Shown: positions 25,170-33,532, counted from the stretch's first letter. The stretch is DNA of 44,216 nucleotides from Nitrospira lenta (GCA_945905765.1 CAMDPZ010000013.1:1-44216); one strand, 5' to 3'. Notes: generated by a model not told the origin, from the sequence alone. Translations and numbers: made by a program.

Positions 25170-25355
25170 ATGCCAAATCCGAAACATAAACATTCACGGG
25201 AACGCCGCGATACGCGACGCACCCAGAAATTGCGCATGACCCCTCCGGGCATGTCCGTCTGTCCGCAGTGCCATGAGATCAAGCTGCCGCATTACACCTG
25301 CTTGAAGTGCGGAACGTATAAGGGCAAGGCGGTCATCCAGGTCGAAGAGTCCTAG
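25170..25355 (+). CDS. rpmF: 50S ribosomal protein L32, zinc form
   Basis: This is a 61-residue basic protein with the L32 N-terminus MPNPKHKHSRERRDTRR and a zinc ribbon of two CxxC pairs, CPQC and CLKC, 14 residues apart, in the C-terminal half. A strong gaaggag site lies 6 bases before the ATG. It links the ribosomal genes to the plsX-fab block, the usual yceD-rpmF-plsX order. Confidence 0.97.
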   Translation: MPNPKHKHSRERRDTRRTQKLRMTPPGMSVCPQCHEIKLPHYTCLKCGTYKGKAVIQVEES

Positions 25356-25366
25356 GCCACTCGTGT

Positions 25367-25385
25367 CTGTGGGCGAGGCCCACAG
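25367..25385 (+). terminator. Short perfect hairpin after rpmF, no T-run
   Basis: CTGTGGGC (25367-25374) and GCCCACAG (25378-25385) form an 8-bp stem with a 3-base loop, 12 bases after the rpmF stop. There is no following T-run, so it may be a 3' stabilising hairpin rather than an intrinsic terminator. Confidence 0.4.
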
Positions 25386-25432
25386 GGTTCGAGGGCTCCA
25401 AGGATCACGACGGGGTGATGTCTGTTCGCCTG

Positions 25433-25461
25433 TTGCGTCAATCATTTCACTGCTTTACACT
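25433..25461 (+). promoter_or_regulatory. Possible promoter of the plsX-fab operon
   Basis: TTGCGT (25433-25438), a 17-base spacer and TACACT (25456-25461, four of six) lie about 80 bases before plsX. The -35 is weak (three of six). Confidence 0.35.
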
Positions 25462-25473
25462 CCTCCCGCATGT

Positions 25474-25510
25474 CGCGTGGTGACGGCCGGTCGTCGACCG
25501 TGACCGCGTG
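25474..25510 (+). promoter_or_regulatory. Leader hairpin before plsX
   Basis: Bases 25474-25486 can pair with 25498-25510 over 13 positions with two G-T pairs and one mismatch. A competing smaller stem GGTC (25489-25492) with GACC (25496-25499) overlaps its loop. It lies within the predicted leader of plsX, and its function is unknown. Confidence 0.3.
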
Positions 25511-25542
25511 ACACATCATCATTCGATGAGTACCTGGTCGCT

Positions 25543-26568
25543 ATGAAAATTGCGCTTGATGCCATGGGCGGTGACCATGGACCGGCCCCGGCCATTGAGG
25601 GGGCGCTCCAGGCTGCCCAGGAATGTGATGTCGAGGTCATCCTTGTCGGCGATGAGGCCCTGCTCACCGCCGAATGTCGCCGCCTTGGCTGTACCGATCC
25701 CCGTTTGTCGATTCGCCATGCCTCGCAAGTCGTCGAGATGCACGAATCGCCCGCGACGGTTGCCCGCAAAAAGAGAAATTCCTCCATTTGGATTGCGACC
25801 GAGCTGGTCAAGAGCGGCGAGGCGAGTGCCGTCGTCAGTCCTGGGAACACCGGCGCCAGCATGGTGGCCTCTTTCTTTGTGCTCGGGCTGACCAAAGGTG
25901 TTGAGCGCCCGGCGATTGCGACCTGCCTGCCCACGCTGACCGGCATGGCCATCATGCTGGATGTCGGGGCCAATGTAGATTGTAGCGCCCAGCATCTGGC
26001 GCAATTCGCCATTATGGGGAATGAATACGGCAAGCATCTTTTCGGGAAGCCCAATCCGCGCGTCGGACTGTTGAGTATCGGGGAAGAGGACAGTAAGGGC
26101 AATGAAGTGACGAAGGAAGCCTTCAAGCTTTTGAAGGCCAGCTCGCTCAACTTCATCGGCAATGTCGAGGGCCGCGATGTGTACAGCGGGAGCGCCGATG
26201 TGGTGGTGTGCGACGGGTTCATTGGGAACGTCGCGTTGAAGATTTCCGAGGGCGTGGCCGATACGATCAAGAAATTGCTGCTCAAGGAAATCTCCGGGTC
26301 CTTCTTCGGCCGTTTGGCCTACCCGCTTATTGCCAAGCCGTTGCTGAATTTGAAAAAACGAATCGATTACGCAGAATTCGGCGGGGCGCCGCTATTGGGC
26401 GTCAACGGCATTACGATGATCTGTCATGGCCGTTCGTCCGCCAAGGCGATTAAGAATGCCATTCGCCGGGCGAAAGGCTTGGCCGAGAGTCGCGTCGATG
26501 AGTTGATCCAACGTGATATTCAAGAGAGTCTCTCTCAACCCAAGCCGGCCGGGGATGTTTCAGCATGA
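25543..26568 (+). CDS. plsX: Phosphate acyltransferase PlsX
   Basis: PlsX converts acyl-ACP to acyl-phosphate, the PlsY substrate in phospholipid synthesis. The 341-residue product begins MKIALDAMGGDHGP, then has SPGNTGAS, MLDVGANVDC, GLLSIGEEDSKGNE, NVEGRDVYSG, VCDGFIGNVALK and GGAPLLGVNG, all family hallmarks in order. It probably associates peripherally with the membrane. The stop overlaps the fabH ATG (ATGA). The upstream gap of 187 bases holds two hairpins and a possible promoter. No clear ribosome-binding site precedes the ATG. Confidence 0.96.
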   Translation: MKIALDAMGGDHGPAPAIEGALQAAQECDVEVILVGDEALLTAECRRLGCTDPRLSIRHASQVVEMHESPATVARKKRNSSIWIATELVKSGEASAVVSPGNTGASMVASFFVLGLTKGVERPAIATCLPTLTGMAIMLDVGANVDCSAQHLAQFAIMGNEYGKHLFGKPNPRVGLLSIGEEDSKGNEVTKEAFKLLKASSLNFIGNVEGRDVYSGSADVVVCDGFIGNVALKISEGVADTIKKLLLKEISGSFFGRLAYPLIAKPLLNLKKRIDYAEFGGAPLLGVNGITMICHGRSSAKAIKNAIRRAKGLAESRVDELIQRDIQESLSQPKPAGDVSA

Positions 26569-27539
26569 GGGCCCGCATTGCCGGGACCGGCTCCTATGTG
26601 CCGGCCAAAGTGCTGACTAATGCCGATTTGGAAGGGATGGTGGCCACCTCGGACGAATGGATCGTCGAGCGGACCGGTATCCGCGAGCGGCATGTGGCCG
26701 GTCCCGGTGAAGCCTGTTCCGATCTGGCGGTGAAAGCGGCGGAGCGGGCCTTGGTTGCTGCGGGGGTGAGTGCGGCCGATCTCGACCTGATTCTCCTGGC
26801 CACCTGTACCGGCGATTATCCTCTTCCTGCCACGGCCTGTGTGATCCAGCATCGTTTGGGCGCGACGAAAGCGGCGGCCTGCGATTTGTCTGCCGCCTGT
26901 TGCGGGTTTGTCTATGCCCTATCGATGGCGGATGCCTATATCAAAACCGGCATGCGCCATGTGTTGATCATCGGGTCGGAAGTGATGTCGGGGATTACCG
27001 ACTGGACCGATCGCAACACCTGCATCCTGTTCGGCGACGGAGCCGGAGCCGCCGTAATCAGCGCCAGTGAGAATGACCATGGAATTCTTTCGACGCACCT
27101 TCGTTCCGATGGCAGTCTCTGCGATTTGATCACGGTGCCAGGGGGCGGGTCGCGTTTGCCTCCCTCTGAAAAAGTCGTGGCGGAGCGAATGCAGTACATC
27201 AAGATGAAGGGGAACGAGACCTTCAAGGTGGCGGTGCGGACCTTGGAGGAAGTGGCGCGTGAGACCCTGGCCGCGAATAATCTTCGCGTGGAGGATCTCG
27301 ACCTCTATGTGCCGCATCAAGCCAACATCCGTATTCTGAATGCCGTGGCCAGCCGTCTCGGGCTCCCGCCTGAAAAAGTGATGTTGAATCTCGATCGGTA
27401 TGGGAATACCTCGGCTGCTTCGATTGCCATTGCCCTGGATGAAGCGGTGCGTCAGGGCCGTATCAAAGAGGGCAGCTTAGTCATGTTGGGGGCCTTCGGG
27501 GCCGGGTTGACCTGGGCTTCGGCGCTCATCCGGTGGTAG
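26565..27539 (+). CDS. fabH: 3-oxoacyl-ACP synthase III FabH
   Basis: FabH condenses acetyl-CoA with malonyl-ACP to start fatty-acid synthesis. The 324-residue thiolase-fold protein has nucleophile Cys112 in SAACCGF, the His of VPHQANIRI and the Asn of YGNTSAAS, completing the Cys-His-Asn triad. The substrate-edge segment TSDEWIVERTGIRERH is typical. The start overlaps plsX by 4 bases. A 181-base gap separates it from fabD, unusually wide for this otherwise compact operon. Confidence 0.96.
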   Translation: MRARIAGTGSYVPAKVLTNADLEGMVATSDEWIVERTGIRERHVAGPGEACSDLAVKAAERALVAAGVSAADLDLILLATCTGDYPLPATACVIQHRLGATKAAACDLSAACCGFVYALSMADAYIKTGMRHVLIIGSEVMSGITDWTDRNTCILFGDGAGAAVISASENDHGILSTHLRSDGSLCDLITVPGGGSRLPPSEKVVAERMQYIKMKGNETFKVAVRTLEEVARETLAANNLRVEDLDLYVPHQANIRILNAVASRLGLPPEKVMLNLDRYGNTSAASIAIALDEAVRQGRIKEGSLVMLGAFGAGLTWASALIRW

Positions 27540-27720
27540 CAAGAGAAGTCTCAGCTATCAGCATGGAGCTTACGGGCTCAAGAAACTTTTCCCGTTGACA
27601 TTCAAGGGAAATTCGACGATATCTAACCACGGAAACGGCGCATGGCGCCCTCTCCAGTTTTGAGTATTATTATGATGATGATGAGAGCAACCAGTAGCCC
27701 CGTGCAATCACTCCGGTAGC
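27540..27720 (+). other. Non-coding gap between fabH and fabD
   Basis: This 181-base gap contains a perfect TTGACA at 27595-27600, with only a weak -10 candidate (TATCTA at 27620-27625, 19-base spacer). It also contains an A+T-richer run of ATT and ATG triplets near 27665-27683. Local GC is lower than the flanking genes. A secondary promoter for fabD onward is possible but poorly supported. Confidence 0.3.
27672..27719 (+). CDS. Possible 15-codon upstream ORF with four tandem ATGs before fabD
   Basis: Four consecutive ATG codons (27672-27683) open a frame of 15 codons (MMMMRATSSPVQSLR) ending at TAG 27717-27719, one base before the fabD ATG at 27721. fabD has no good ribosome-binding site of its own, so coupled re-initiation is conceivable. 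The ORF itself also lacks a strong site. It may simply be a triplet repeat. Confidence 0.25.
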   Translation: MMMMRATSSPVQSLR

Positions 27721-28680
27721 ATGACGATTCTCCAATCAACAAGGTCTTCCAACGTTGGATTGGTCTTTCCTGGCCAGGGGTCCCAGTCGGTCGGGATGGG
27801 CCGAGCCTTGGCCGAGTCCAATCCCGGCATCCGCAGTCTCTACGAGGAGGCCTCGTCGGTGCTGGGGTATGATATGGCCGCGCTCTGTTTCGAGGGGCCG
27901 GTAGAACGATTGAATCTCACGGAATATACTCAGCCGGCCCTGTTGGTGAGCAGTCTGGCCGCGCTCCGTGCGTTCGAGCCGTTAGGGATCACGCCGGTTG
28001 CGGTCGCAGGCCATAGTTTGGGAGAATACTCAGCTCTTGTGGCAGCCGGGGGCCTGACCTATCGTGAGGCGGTAGCGATTGTGCAGAAGCGGGGCCGTTA
28101 TATGGCCGAAGCTGTGCCGCCAGGGACCGGGTTGGTTGCCGCGCTGCTCGGCCTGACGGCCGATATCGTGAAAGAGCTCTGCCGGGAAGCTTCGGCTGTC
28201 GGAGTTGTGGCTGCGGCGAATTTCAATTCGCCTGGACAGGTGGTCATTGCCGGAGAAAAGGCTGCTGTCGAGCGGGCCATTGAGCTGGCGAAGGCCAGGG
28301 GCTGTAAGAAGGCGATTCCGCTCCCTGTCAGTGTGCCGGTCCATACGCCGCTGATGCAGAAGGCGGCCGATCGACTGGCGGGCGATTTAGCCGGGATCGC
28401 CTGGTCCGATCTGAAGATGCCCTTGGTGAATAATGCGGAAGCTCGGCCAATCAGCAAGGCCGTCGAGATCCAGGCCTCGTTAGTGCGGCAGTTGCCTTCG
28501 TCGGTGCTTTGGGAAGATTCGGTGAAGGCGATGGTTGCGATGGGCGTGACGACGTTCGTCGAAGTCGGGCCGGGAACAGTGTTGAGCGGGTTGATCAAAC
28601 GAGTCGTGCCGGACGCGGTGACCTTGAACGTGAATGATCCAAAGTCGCTCGAGGCGACTCGCGCCGCGTTGAGCGCGTGA
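27721..28680 (+). CDS. fabD: Malonyl-CoA:ACP transacylase FabD
   Basis: FabD moves malonyl from CoA to ACP. The 319-residue product has FPGQGSQ at the N-terminus, nucleophile Ser99 in GHSLGEYSA, the Arg-containing QKRGRYM, and the catalytic His in PVHTPLM. The C-terminal FVEVGPGTVLSGL is also conserved. The upstream sequence has no evident ribosome-binding site (see the tiny ORF ending at 27719). fabG begins 21 bases downstream, completing the fabH-fabD-fabG-acpP-fabF order. Confidence 0.95.
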   Translation: MTILQSTRSSNVGLVFPGQGSQSVGMGRALAESNPGIRSLYEEASSVLGYDMAALCFEGPVERLNLTEYTQPALLVSSLAALRAFEPLGITPVAVAGHSLGEYSALVAAGGLTYREAVAIVQKRGRYMAEAVPPGTGLVAALLGLTADIVKELCREASAVGVVAAANFNSPGQVVIAGEKAAVERAIELAKARGCKKAIPLPVSVPVHTPLMQKAADRLAGDLAGIAWSDLKMPLVNNAEARPISKAVEIQASLVRQLPSSVLWEDSVKAMVAMGVTTFVEVGPGTVLSGLIKRVVPDAVTLNVNDPKSLEATRAALSA

Positions 28681-28701
28681 AGAGATGTGAGGAGCGAACG
28701 A

Positions 28702-29445
28702 ATGTCACTACATGGTAAGGTTGCAATTGTCACAGGGGCGGCGCAGGGGATCGGCCGGGCGATCGCCGAAGCGCTGGCGCAGGCCGGGGCGGATATTGTC
28801 GTGGCCGATCTCGATCCAAGCCGGTCGAAGGACACGGTGGCGGCGGTGGAGCAGTTGGGCCGCAAAGCGCTGAACGTCAAGGTCAACGTGGCGGACGGCA
28901 CCGACACCAAAGCCATGGTCGATCAGGTGATCAAGGAATGGGGGAAGGTCGATATCCTGGTGAACAATGCCGGGATCACACGCGACGGGCTGCTGTTGCG
29001 GATGAAGGAAGAAGACTGGAACCTGGTGTTGCAAGTGAATTTGACCGGGACGTTCAATTGCATCAAGGCGGTCTTGCTCCCGATGACCAAGCAGCGGTAT
29101 GGTCGTATCGTGAACATTGCGTCGATCGTCGGGGTGATGGGCAATGTGGGCCAGGCCAATTACGCGGCCTCCAAGGCGGCGGTGATCGGTTTGACCAAGA
29201 CGGTGGCGCGAGAATATGCGAGCCGGTCCGTGACGGTGAACGCGGTCGCGCCGGGATTTATCGACACCGCCATGACGCAGGGGTTGTCGCCCGAGGTGAA
29301 AGACCAGCTTCAAAAGCAAATCCCATTGGGACGGTTGGGTACGCCGGCTGATATTGCGGCAGCGGTGCGTTTTCTCGTGTCAGACGAGGCGGCCTACGTC
29401 ACGGGGCACGTGTTGCACGTGAACGGGGGCATGCTGATGCCGTGA
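28702..29445 (+). CDS. fabG: 3-oxoacyl-ACP reductase FabG
   Basis: FabG is the NADPH-dependent ketoacyl-ACP reductase of elongation. The 247-residue short-chain dehydrogenase has the nucleotide loop [17 protein letters not shown], and the catalytic Ser141, Tyr154 and Lys158 (NIASIVG, YAASKAA). The C-terminal HVLHVNGGM is typical of FabG. ATG 28702 is chosen over 28687 because a gtgagga site lies about 8 bases upstream and family N-termini start at [12 protein letters not shown]. acpP follows within about 70 bases. Confidence 0.96.
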   Translation: MSLHGKVAIVTGAAQGIGRAIAEALAQAGADIVVADLDPSRSKDTVAAVEQLGRKALNVKVNVADGTDTKAMVDQVIKEWGKVDILVNNAGITRDGLLLRMKEEDWNLVLQVNLTGTFNCIKAVLLPMTKQRYGRIVNIASIVGVMGNVGQANYAASKAAVIGLTKTVAREYASRSVTVNAVAPGFIDTAMTQGLSPEVKDQLQKQIPLGRLGTPADIAAAVRFLVSDEAAYVTGHVLHVNGGMLMP

Positions 29446-29498
29446 CGACGGTGCGGACGGAATTTTGTACGATGCTGCGGCGACAGATTCGCAGCGAC

Positions 29499-29525
29499 AA
29501 GGAGGATCTACGATGGGGAAGGAGG
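29499..29525 (+). promoter_or_regulatory. Two tandem Shine-Dalgarno sites ahead of alternative acpP starts
   Basis: AAGGAGG occurs twice, at 29499-29505 and 29519-29525. The first is 7 bases before ATG 29513 and the second is 11 bases before the in-frame ATG 29537. Both are perfect anti-16S matches. Confidence 0.6.
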
Positions 29526-29770
29526 CAGGAAAATCAATGGGTACTGTAGAAGAACGGGTGAAGAAAATTATCGGTGAGCAGCTCGGAGTCGAGGAGGATG
29601 AGGTCACGCTCGAAGCCAGCTTCGTGGAAGACCTTGGCGCCGACTCGCTCGATACGGTCGAGCTGGTGATGGCCCTCGAAGAAGAGTTCGGGATCGAAAT
29701 CCCCGACGAAGACGCGGAAAAAATTCTGACGGTCGGGAAAGCTTTGGACTACATCAAGGAAAAGGCCTAA
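29513..29770 (+). CDS. acpP: Acyl carrier protein
   Basis: ACP carries the growing acyl chain on a phosphopantetheine arm. From ATG 29513 the product is 85 residues with attachment Ser45 in [12 protein letters not shown]. From the internal ATG 29537 it is 77 residues, with the Ser at 37, exactly the E. coli position. The core from [20 protein letters not shown] onward is highly conserved and very acidic. Both starts have a perfect AAGGAGG upstream. The first has better spacing and the second matches family length, so the eight-residue extension (MGKEAGKS) may or may not be made. fabF begins 15 bases later. Confidence 0.95.
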   Translation: MGKEAGKSMGTVEERVKKIIGEQLGVEEDEVTLEASFVEDLGADSLDTVELVMALEEEFGIEIPDEDAEKILTVGKALDYIKEKA

Positions 29771-29785
29771 GAGGCCCAAGACATT

Positions 29786-31036
29786 ATGAGCGTTCGTTCG
29801 ACCAGACGGATCGTCGTGACCGGCTTGGGGGTGGTGACACCTCTGGGCACCGGTATCGACAAAACGTGGAAGGCCATCTGTGCCGGCGAGTCCGGCATCG
29901 GCCCGATCACGAAGTTCGATTCCGCGGCCTACGATGCCCGCATTGCCGGTGAAGTGAAAGATTTCGACCCGGCCCAGTTCATCGAGAAAAAAGAGATCAA
30001 AAAGATGGATACGTTCATCCATTACGCCGTGGGCGCAGCTCAGCTGGCGGTGGATGATGCGGGGTTCACCGTGGCGCCGGAAGAGGCCACGAGGGTCGGG
30101 GTCTATATCGGGTCCGGCATCGGCGGGCTGGGATCGATCGAACACTACCATAAGATTTTGCAGGAAAAAGGACCGGGGCGTGTCTCGCCATTCTTCATTC
30201 CGATGACCATCATCAATTTGGCGTCGGGGCAGGTGGCGATCAGACTGGGCGCCAAGGGGCCGAATTCCTGCGCGGTGACAGCTTGCGCGACGGGCAATCA
30301 TTGCATCGGCGACGCGTTCCGGCTGATTCAGGCGGGCGATGCCGATGTCATGATCGCCGGTGGAGCGGAAGCCGCCATTACGCCGTTGGGGGTCGCAGGG
30401 TTTGCTGCCTCGAAGGCCCTCTCGTTCCGCAACGATGAGCCGACGAAAGCGAGCCGGCCCTTCGATAAGGATCGCGACGGGTTCGTGCTCGGCGAAGGCG
30501 CCGGAGTCGTGGTCCTGGAGGAGCTGGAACATGCGCGCCGCCGCGGGGTTCGGATCTATGCCGAACTCATCGGCTACGGCATGAACAGCGACGCCTATCA
30601 TATTACGGCCCCGTCCGAAGAGGGCGAGGGCGCGGTCCGTTGCATGGAGCTGGCGCTGAAGGATGCCGGGATCGGCAAGGAGCAGGTCGGCTACATCAAC
30701 GCCCATGGCACCTCGACGATGGCGGACGCCATCGAGACCAAGGCCATCAAGCAGGTGTTCGGCCAACGGGCCTATCAGATTCCGGTGAGTTCGACCAAGT
30801 CGATGACCGGCCACTTACTCGGAGCCGCAGGCGGGATCGAAGCGGTATTCAGTGTGCTGGCGCTTCATCACGGGATACTGCCTCCGACGATCAACCTGGA
30901 CCATCCGGATCCAGCCTGCGACCTGGACTATATTCCGCATAAGGCCAGGCCTGCATCGGTGACGGTGGCGCTGTCGAATTCGTTTGGATTCGGCGGGGTC
31001 AATGCCTGTCTGCTCTTTAAAAAACCGGACGCCTAA
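29786..31036 (+). CDS. fabF: 3-oxoacyl-ACP synthase II FabF
   Basis: FabF elongates acyl-ACP with malonyl-ACP. The 416-residue ketosynthase has nucleophile Cys167 in VTACATGNH and the two catalytic His in NAHGTST and [23 protein letters not shown] closes the fold. The N-terminus [15 protein letters not shown] is typical. The gene directly follows acpP, as in most bacteria, and precedes rnc by 30 bases. Confidence 0.97.
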   Translation: MSVRSTRRIVVTGLGVVTPLGTGIDKTWKAICAGESGIGPITKFDSAAYDARIAGEVKDFDPAQFIEKKEIKKMDTFIHYAVGAAQLAVDDAGFTVAPEEATRVGVYIGSGIGGLGSIEHYHKILQEKGPGRVSPFFIPMTIINLASGQVAIRLGAKGPNSCAVTACATGNHCIGDAFRLIQAGDADVMIAGGAEAAITPLGVAGFAASKALSFRNDEPTKASRPFDKDRDGFVLGEGAGVVVLEELEHARRRGVRIYAELIGYGMNSDAYHITAPSEEGEGAVRCMELALKDAGIGKEQVGYINAHGTSTMADAIETKAIKQVFGQRAYQIPVSSTKSMTGHLLGAAGGIEAVFSVLALHHGILPPTINLDHPDPACDLDYIPHKARPASVTVALSNSFGFGGVNACLLFKKPDA

Positions 31037-31066
31037 CAGGCCTGTGCGAGGGACAGACTCGCCACT

Positions 31067-31774
31067 ATGACTTCGGTTTCGTCTTCCGATTCACTCCAGT
31101 CTTTGTTGGGCTATCGATTTAAGGCGCTTGCCTTGCTCGAAGAGGCGCTGACCCATTCTTCTCACGTCAACGAACAGAAAACGGTTCCCCTCCCCCATAA
31201 CGAGCGGCTCGAATTTCTCGGCGATGCCGTGTTGTCGCTGGTGATGAGCGAGTACCTGGCTTCCGCCCTGCCGCAGTCGTCCGAAGGGACCCTGTCGAAG
31301 CTGAAGGCGAAGGTGGTGAGTGAGGGATCGCTGGCGCAGGTGGCTCGCCGTCTCGGGTTGGGGGAGCATCTCAAACTCGGGCGCGGGGAAGACCGTTCGA
31401 AGGGGCGCGAGAAAGACTCGCTGCTGGCGGATGCGCTGGAAGCGGTGCTCGCGGCGGTGCATCTGGACGGAGGATTCGAGGCGAGTCGGGCGGTGACGCG
31501 CCACATTTTCGCCGAGGAGCTGACGAATATTGCCGCGCAGCAGGAGCAGCCGGGAGCGGGAGACTACAAGACCCAGTTTCAGGAATGGTGTCAAAAGACC
31601 CATGACACCTTGCCCTGCTATGTCACCATTCGAGAAACAGGACCGGACCATCAAAAGCTTTTCGAAGTCGAGCTCTCCGTTCAGGGCAAGGCGGTCGGGA
31701 CTGGGTCCGGGCGCAGCAAGAAAGAAGCGGAACAACAGGCGGCGAAGCAGGCCCTTCAGCAGCTAGGGCGCTGA
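31067..31774 (+). CDS. rnc: Ribonuclease III
   Basis: RNase III cleaves double-stranded RNA in rRNA processing and gene control. The 235-residue product has the signature NERLEFLGDAVL, the second catalytic acidic set in LLADALEAVLAAVHLDGG, and a C-terminal dsRNA-binding domain (about 160-233, DYKTQFQEWCQK and GSGRSKKEAEQQAAKQAL). Its place after fabF follows the widespread acpP-fabF-rnc order. No terminator was recognised in the 60-base gap before the next gene. Confidence 0.96.
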   Translation: MTSVSSSDSLQSLLGYRFKALALLEEALTHSSHVNEQKTVPLPHNERLEFLGDAVLSLVMSEYLASALPQSSEGTLSKLKAKVVSEGSLAQVARRLGLGEHLKLGRGEDRSKGREKDSLLADALEAVLAAVHLDGGFEASRAVTRHIFAEELTNIAAQQEQPGAGDYKTQFQEWCQKTHDTLPCYVTIRETGPDHQKLFEVELSVQGKAVGTGSGRSKKEAEQQAAKQALQQLGR

Positions 31775-31834
31775 TCCTGTCGGCGGGTCGGTCACTTCAT
31801 CACGAGACCAGTTTTTATTTCAGGGAGGCAGACG

Positions 31835-32440
31835 ATGCAGAAGCGAATCATGGTGCGGAGGGTGGCGATGGTGCTCGCGTTGGGCGGGAGTCTGTTGTTG
31901 GGAATGGACCTGCTTCAGGCGGCCGACAAGGCCCCGGTTGGGAAAGCGGAGACGGCGAAAGGTCCCAAAGCGATTATCAAAACGAAGTTCGGAGAGATGG
32001 AGATCGTGTTCTTCCCGGACAAGGCGCCCAAACACGTCGAAAATTTCATGACGCTGGCGAAGTCCGGCTTCTACAACGGGACGATCTTTCATCGGGTGAT
32101 TCCCGGGTTCATGATCCAGGGCGGCGATCCTAACACCAAAGATCCGAACAAGCAGGAGACCTATGGCCAGGGAGGGCCGACTCAGCGGTTGAAGGCGGAA
32201 TTCAACGATATCCCTCACAAGCGCGGCATTCTTTCTATGGCGCGCACGAGTGACCCCAACAGCGCCGGATCGCAGTTCTTCATTGTCGTGAAGGATTCGA
32301 ATTTCCTGGATGGTCAGTACACGGTCTTTGGCGAGGTGGTGAAGGGGCTGGACGTGGTGGATAAGATTGTCAGCGCGCCGAGGAACAACCGGGACCTCCC
32401 GGCGGAGCGGGTGGAGCTGACAGTCACGGTAGTCGAGTAA
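31835..32440 (+). CDS. Exported cyclophilin-type peptidyl-prolyl isomerase (periplasmic)
   Basis: This is a 201-residue cyclophilin with a signal peptide of about 29-30 residues (basic start MQKRIMVRR, hydrophobic core, LLQAAD cleavage region), so it is probably periplasmic. The isomerase domain has FHRVIPGFMIQGGDP, which keeps the catalytic Arg and the Phe/Met/Gln substrate residues, and AGSQFFIV. It lacks the Trp that binds cyclosporin in eukaryotic forms, as PpiA-type bacterial enzymes do. A cagggaggc site lies 5 bases before the ATG. The next gene is a close paralogue 3 bases away. Confidence 0.92.
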   Translation: MQKRIMVRRVAMVLALGGSLLLGMDLLQAADKAPVGKAETAKGPKAIIKTKFGEMEIVFFPDKAPKHVENFMTLAKSGFYNGTIFHRVIPGFMIQGGDPNTKDPNKQETYGQGGPTQRLKAEFNDIPHKRGILSMARTSDPNSAGSQFFIVVKDSNFLDGQYTVFGEVVKGLDVVDKIVSAPRNNRDLPAERVELTVTVVE

Positions 32441-32443
32441 CCG

Positions 32444-33082
32444 ATGCAATCTTATTGGACCATGACAGACCATGCGGTGGCCGTGAGACTGGGCCGGCTC
32501 TGCACGTTGCTCGTGGCGCTCAGTTTGGTTACAGCCTGCGGAGGGAAGCCGGACGTGAAACCGGTGGTGTCTGCGCCGGACCCTCGCCCCAAAGCCATTA
32601 TCAAGACGAAGTTCGGGGAGATTCACTTCAAGTTCTATCCGGATGTGGCTCCGAAGCATGTTGAAAATTTTATCGCTCTGGCCAAGTCAGGTTTTTATAA
32701 CGGGACGATTTTCCACCGTGTCATTCCCGGTTTTATGATCCAAGGCGGTGATCCCAACACCAAGAACTCGCTGCGCAAGGAGACCTATGGGGCTGGCGGG
32801 CCGAAGGATGAGAAGGGGAATCCGATCTATCTCAAGGCGGAATTCAGCGAGGTGCAGCACAAGCGGGGCATCGTGTCGATGGCGCGGGCGACCGAGCCGG
32901 ACACGGCGGGGTCGCAGTTCTTTATCGTGGTCGAGACGTCCCCCTTTCTCGATCGGAAATACACGGCCTTCGGCGAGGTGATCAAGGGCCTTGGCGTGGC
33001 CGATAAGATTGTGAGCCTGCCCAGGAACGACCATGACTTGCCGAACGAGCGAATTGAGATGACGGTGACGATTATCGAGTAG
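32444..33082 (+). CDS. Lipoprotein cyclophilin-type peptidyl-prolyl isomerase
   Basis: This is a 212-residue paralogue of the previous gene, carrying an N-terminal signal with lipobox VTAC (lipid-modified Cys32 counting from ATG 32444, or Cys26 from ATG 32462). It is therefore probably membrane anchored. The isomerase domain is again complete (FHRVIPGFMIQGGDP, AGSQFFIV) and contains a 7-residue insertion (PKDEKGNPIYL region) relative to its neighbour. Large blocks are identical between the two, so a tandem duplication followed by different targeting is likely. The stop codon TAG lies in the first bases of a family A hairpin element. Confidence 0.9.
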   Translation: MQSYWTMTDHAVAVRLGRLCTLLVALSLVTACGGKPDVKPVVSAPDPRPKAIIKTKFGEIHFKFYPDVAPKHVENFIALAKSGFYNGTIFHRVIPGFMIQGGDPNTKNSLRKETYGAGGPKDEKGNPIYLKAEFSEVQHKRGIVSMARATEPDTAGSQFFIVVETSPFLDRKYTAFGEVIKGLGVADKIVSLPRNDHDLPNERIEMTVTIIE

Positions 33083-33178
33083 CAGCGAGGTCTCACGGGC
33101 TCCTCTGCTCCCAGAGCGCGCACAATAAGAATGCGCTCGCTCGATGTGCGTAGGTGGAGTCCGTGAGACCTCACTGCT
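33081..33178. repeat. Family A hairpin element, copy 1 (98 bp)
   Basis: The 23-base outer arms 33081-33103 and 33156-33178 are inverse complements except for one G-T pair and one mismatch (left arm begins AGCAGCGAGGTCTCACGG). The core between them matches the core of the copy at 36431-36528 at about 39 of 49 aligned positions without gaps. The arms of the two copies are different sequences. It starts on the TAG stop of the lipoprotein isomerase and may act as a 3' end structure. Confidence 0.8.
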
Positions 33179-33208
33179 TGTAGGCGGTGGAAGCGAGAAG
33201 AGGGAACG

Positions 33209-33532
33209 TTATTTGATATTTTCGAGGAAGGTGCGGAGGCGGGCTCGTTCCGACGGGAAGAAGAGGATGAAGCTGAGGCCGAAGGCATTGTCCGAGACCC
33301 AACGAACGGAGGCCCGTTCGACTTTCACCGGAGGCGACTGGTCCGGCAGGTGCAGCAGGACTTGAACGTTGAGCCCTTCCGTCAAGGCGATGCCAGCCTC
33401 GGCCCGGCAGCCGGCGATCGAGAGGTTCGTGACCGTGGCGTCCCCCTTGATCTCCCCCGACGATAAGCTGACGGTGCAGCGTAACTCCACCCGGCGCGCT
33501 TTTCTGATGGTTCGTTCGTTTCCCGCGCTCAT
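33209..33532 (-). CDS. PilZ-domain protein, probable c-di-GMP receptor
   Basis: This is a 107-residue single PilZ domain. The c-di-GMP-binding motifs are both present: RxxxR within RRVELR near residue 15 and N-x-S-x-x-G as NLSIAGC near residue 37. The strand RASVRWVSDNAFGLSFI is typical of the beta-barrel. The domain stands alone, so it would act by binding a partner. The gene is downstream of the Cys/His-rich gene on the same strand, separated by a family B element. No strong ribosome-binding site precedes ATG 33532. Which process it controls cannot be told. Confidence 0.85.
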   Translation of the reverse strand: MSAGNERTIRKARRVELRCTVSLSSGEIKGDATVTNLSIAGCRAEAGIALTEGLNVQVLLHLPDQSPPVKVERASVRWVSDNAFGLSFILFFPSERARLRTFLENIK

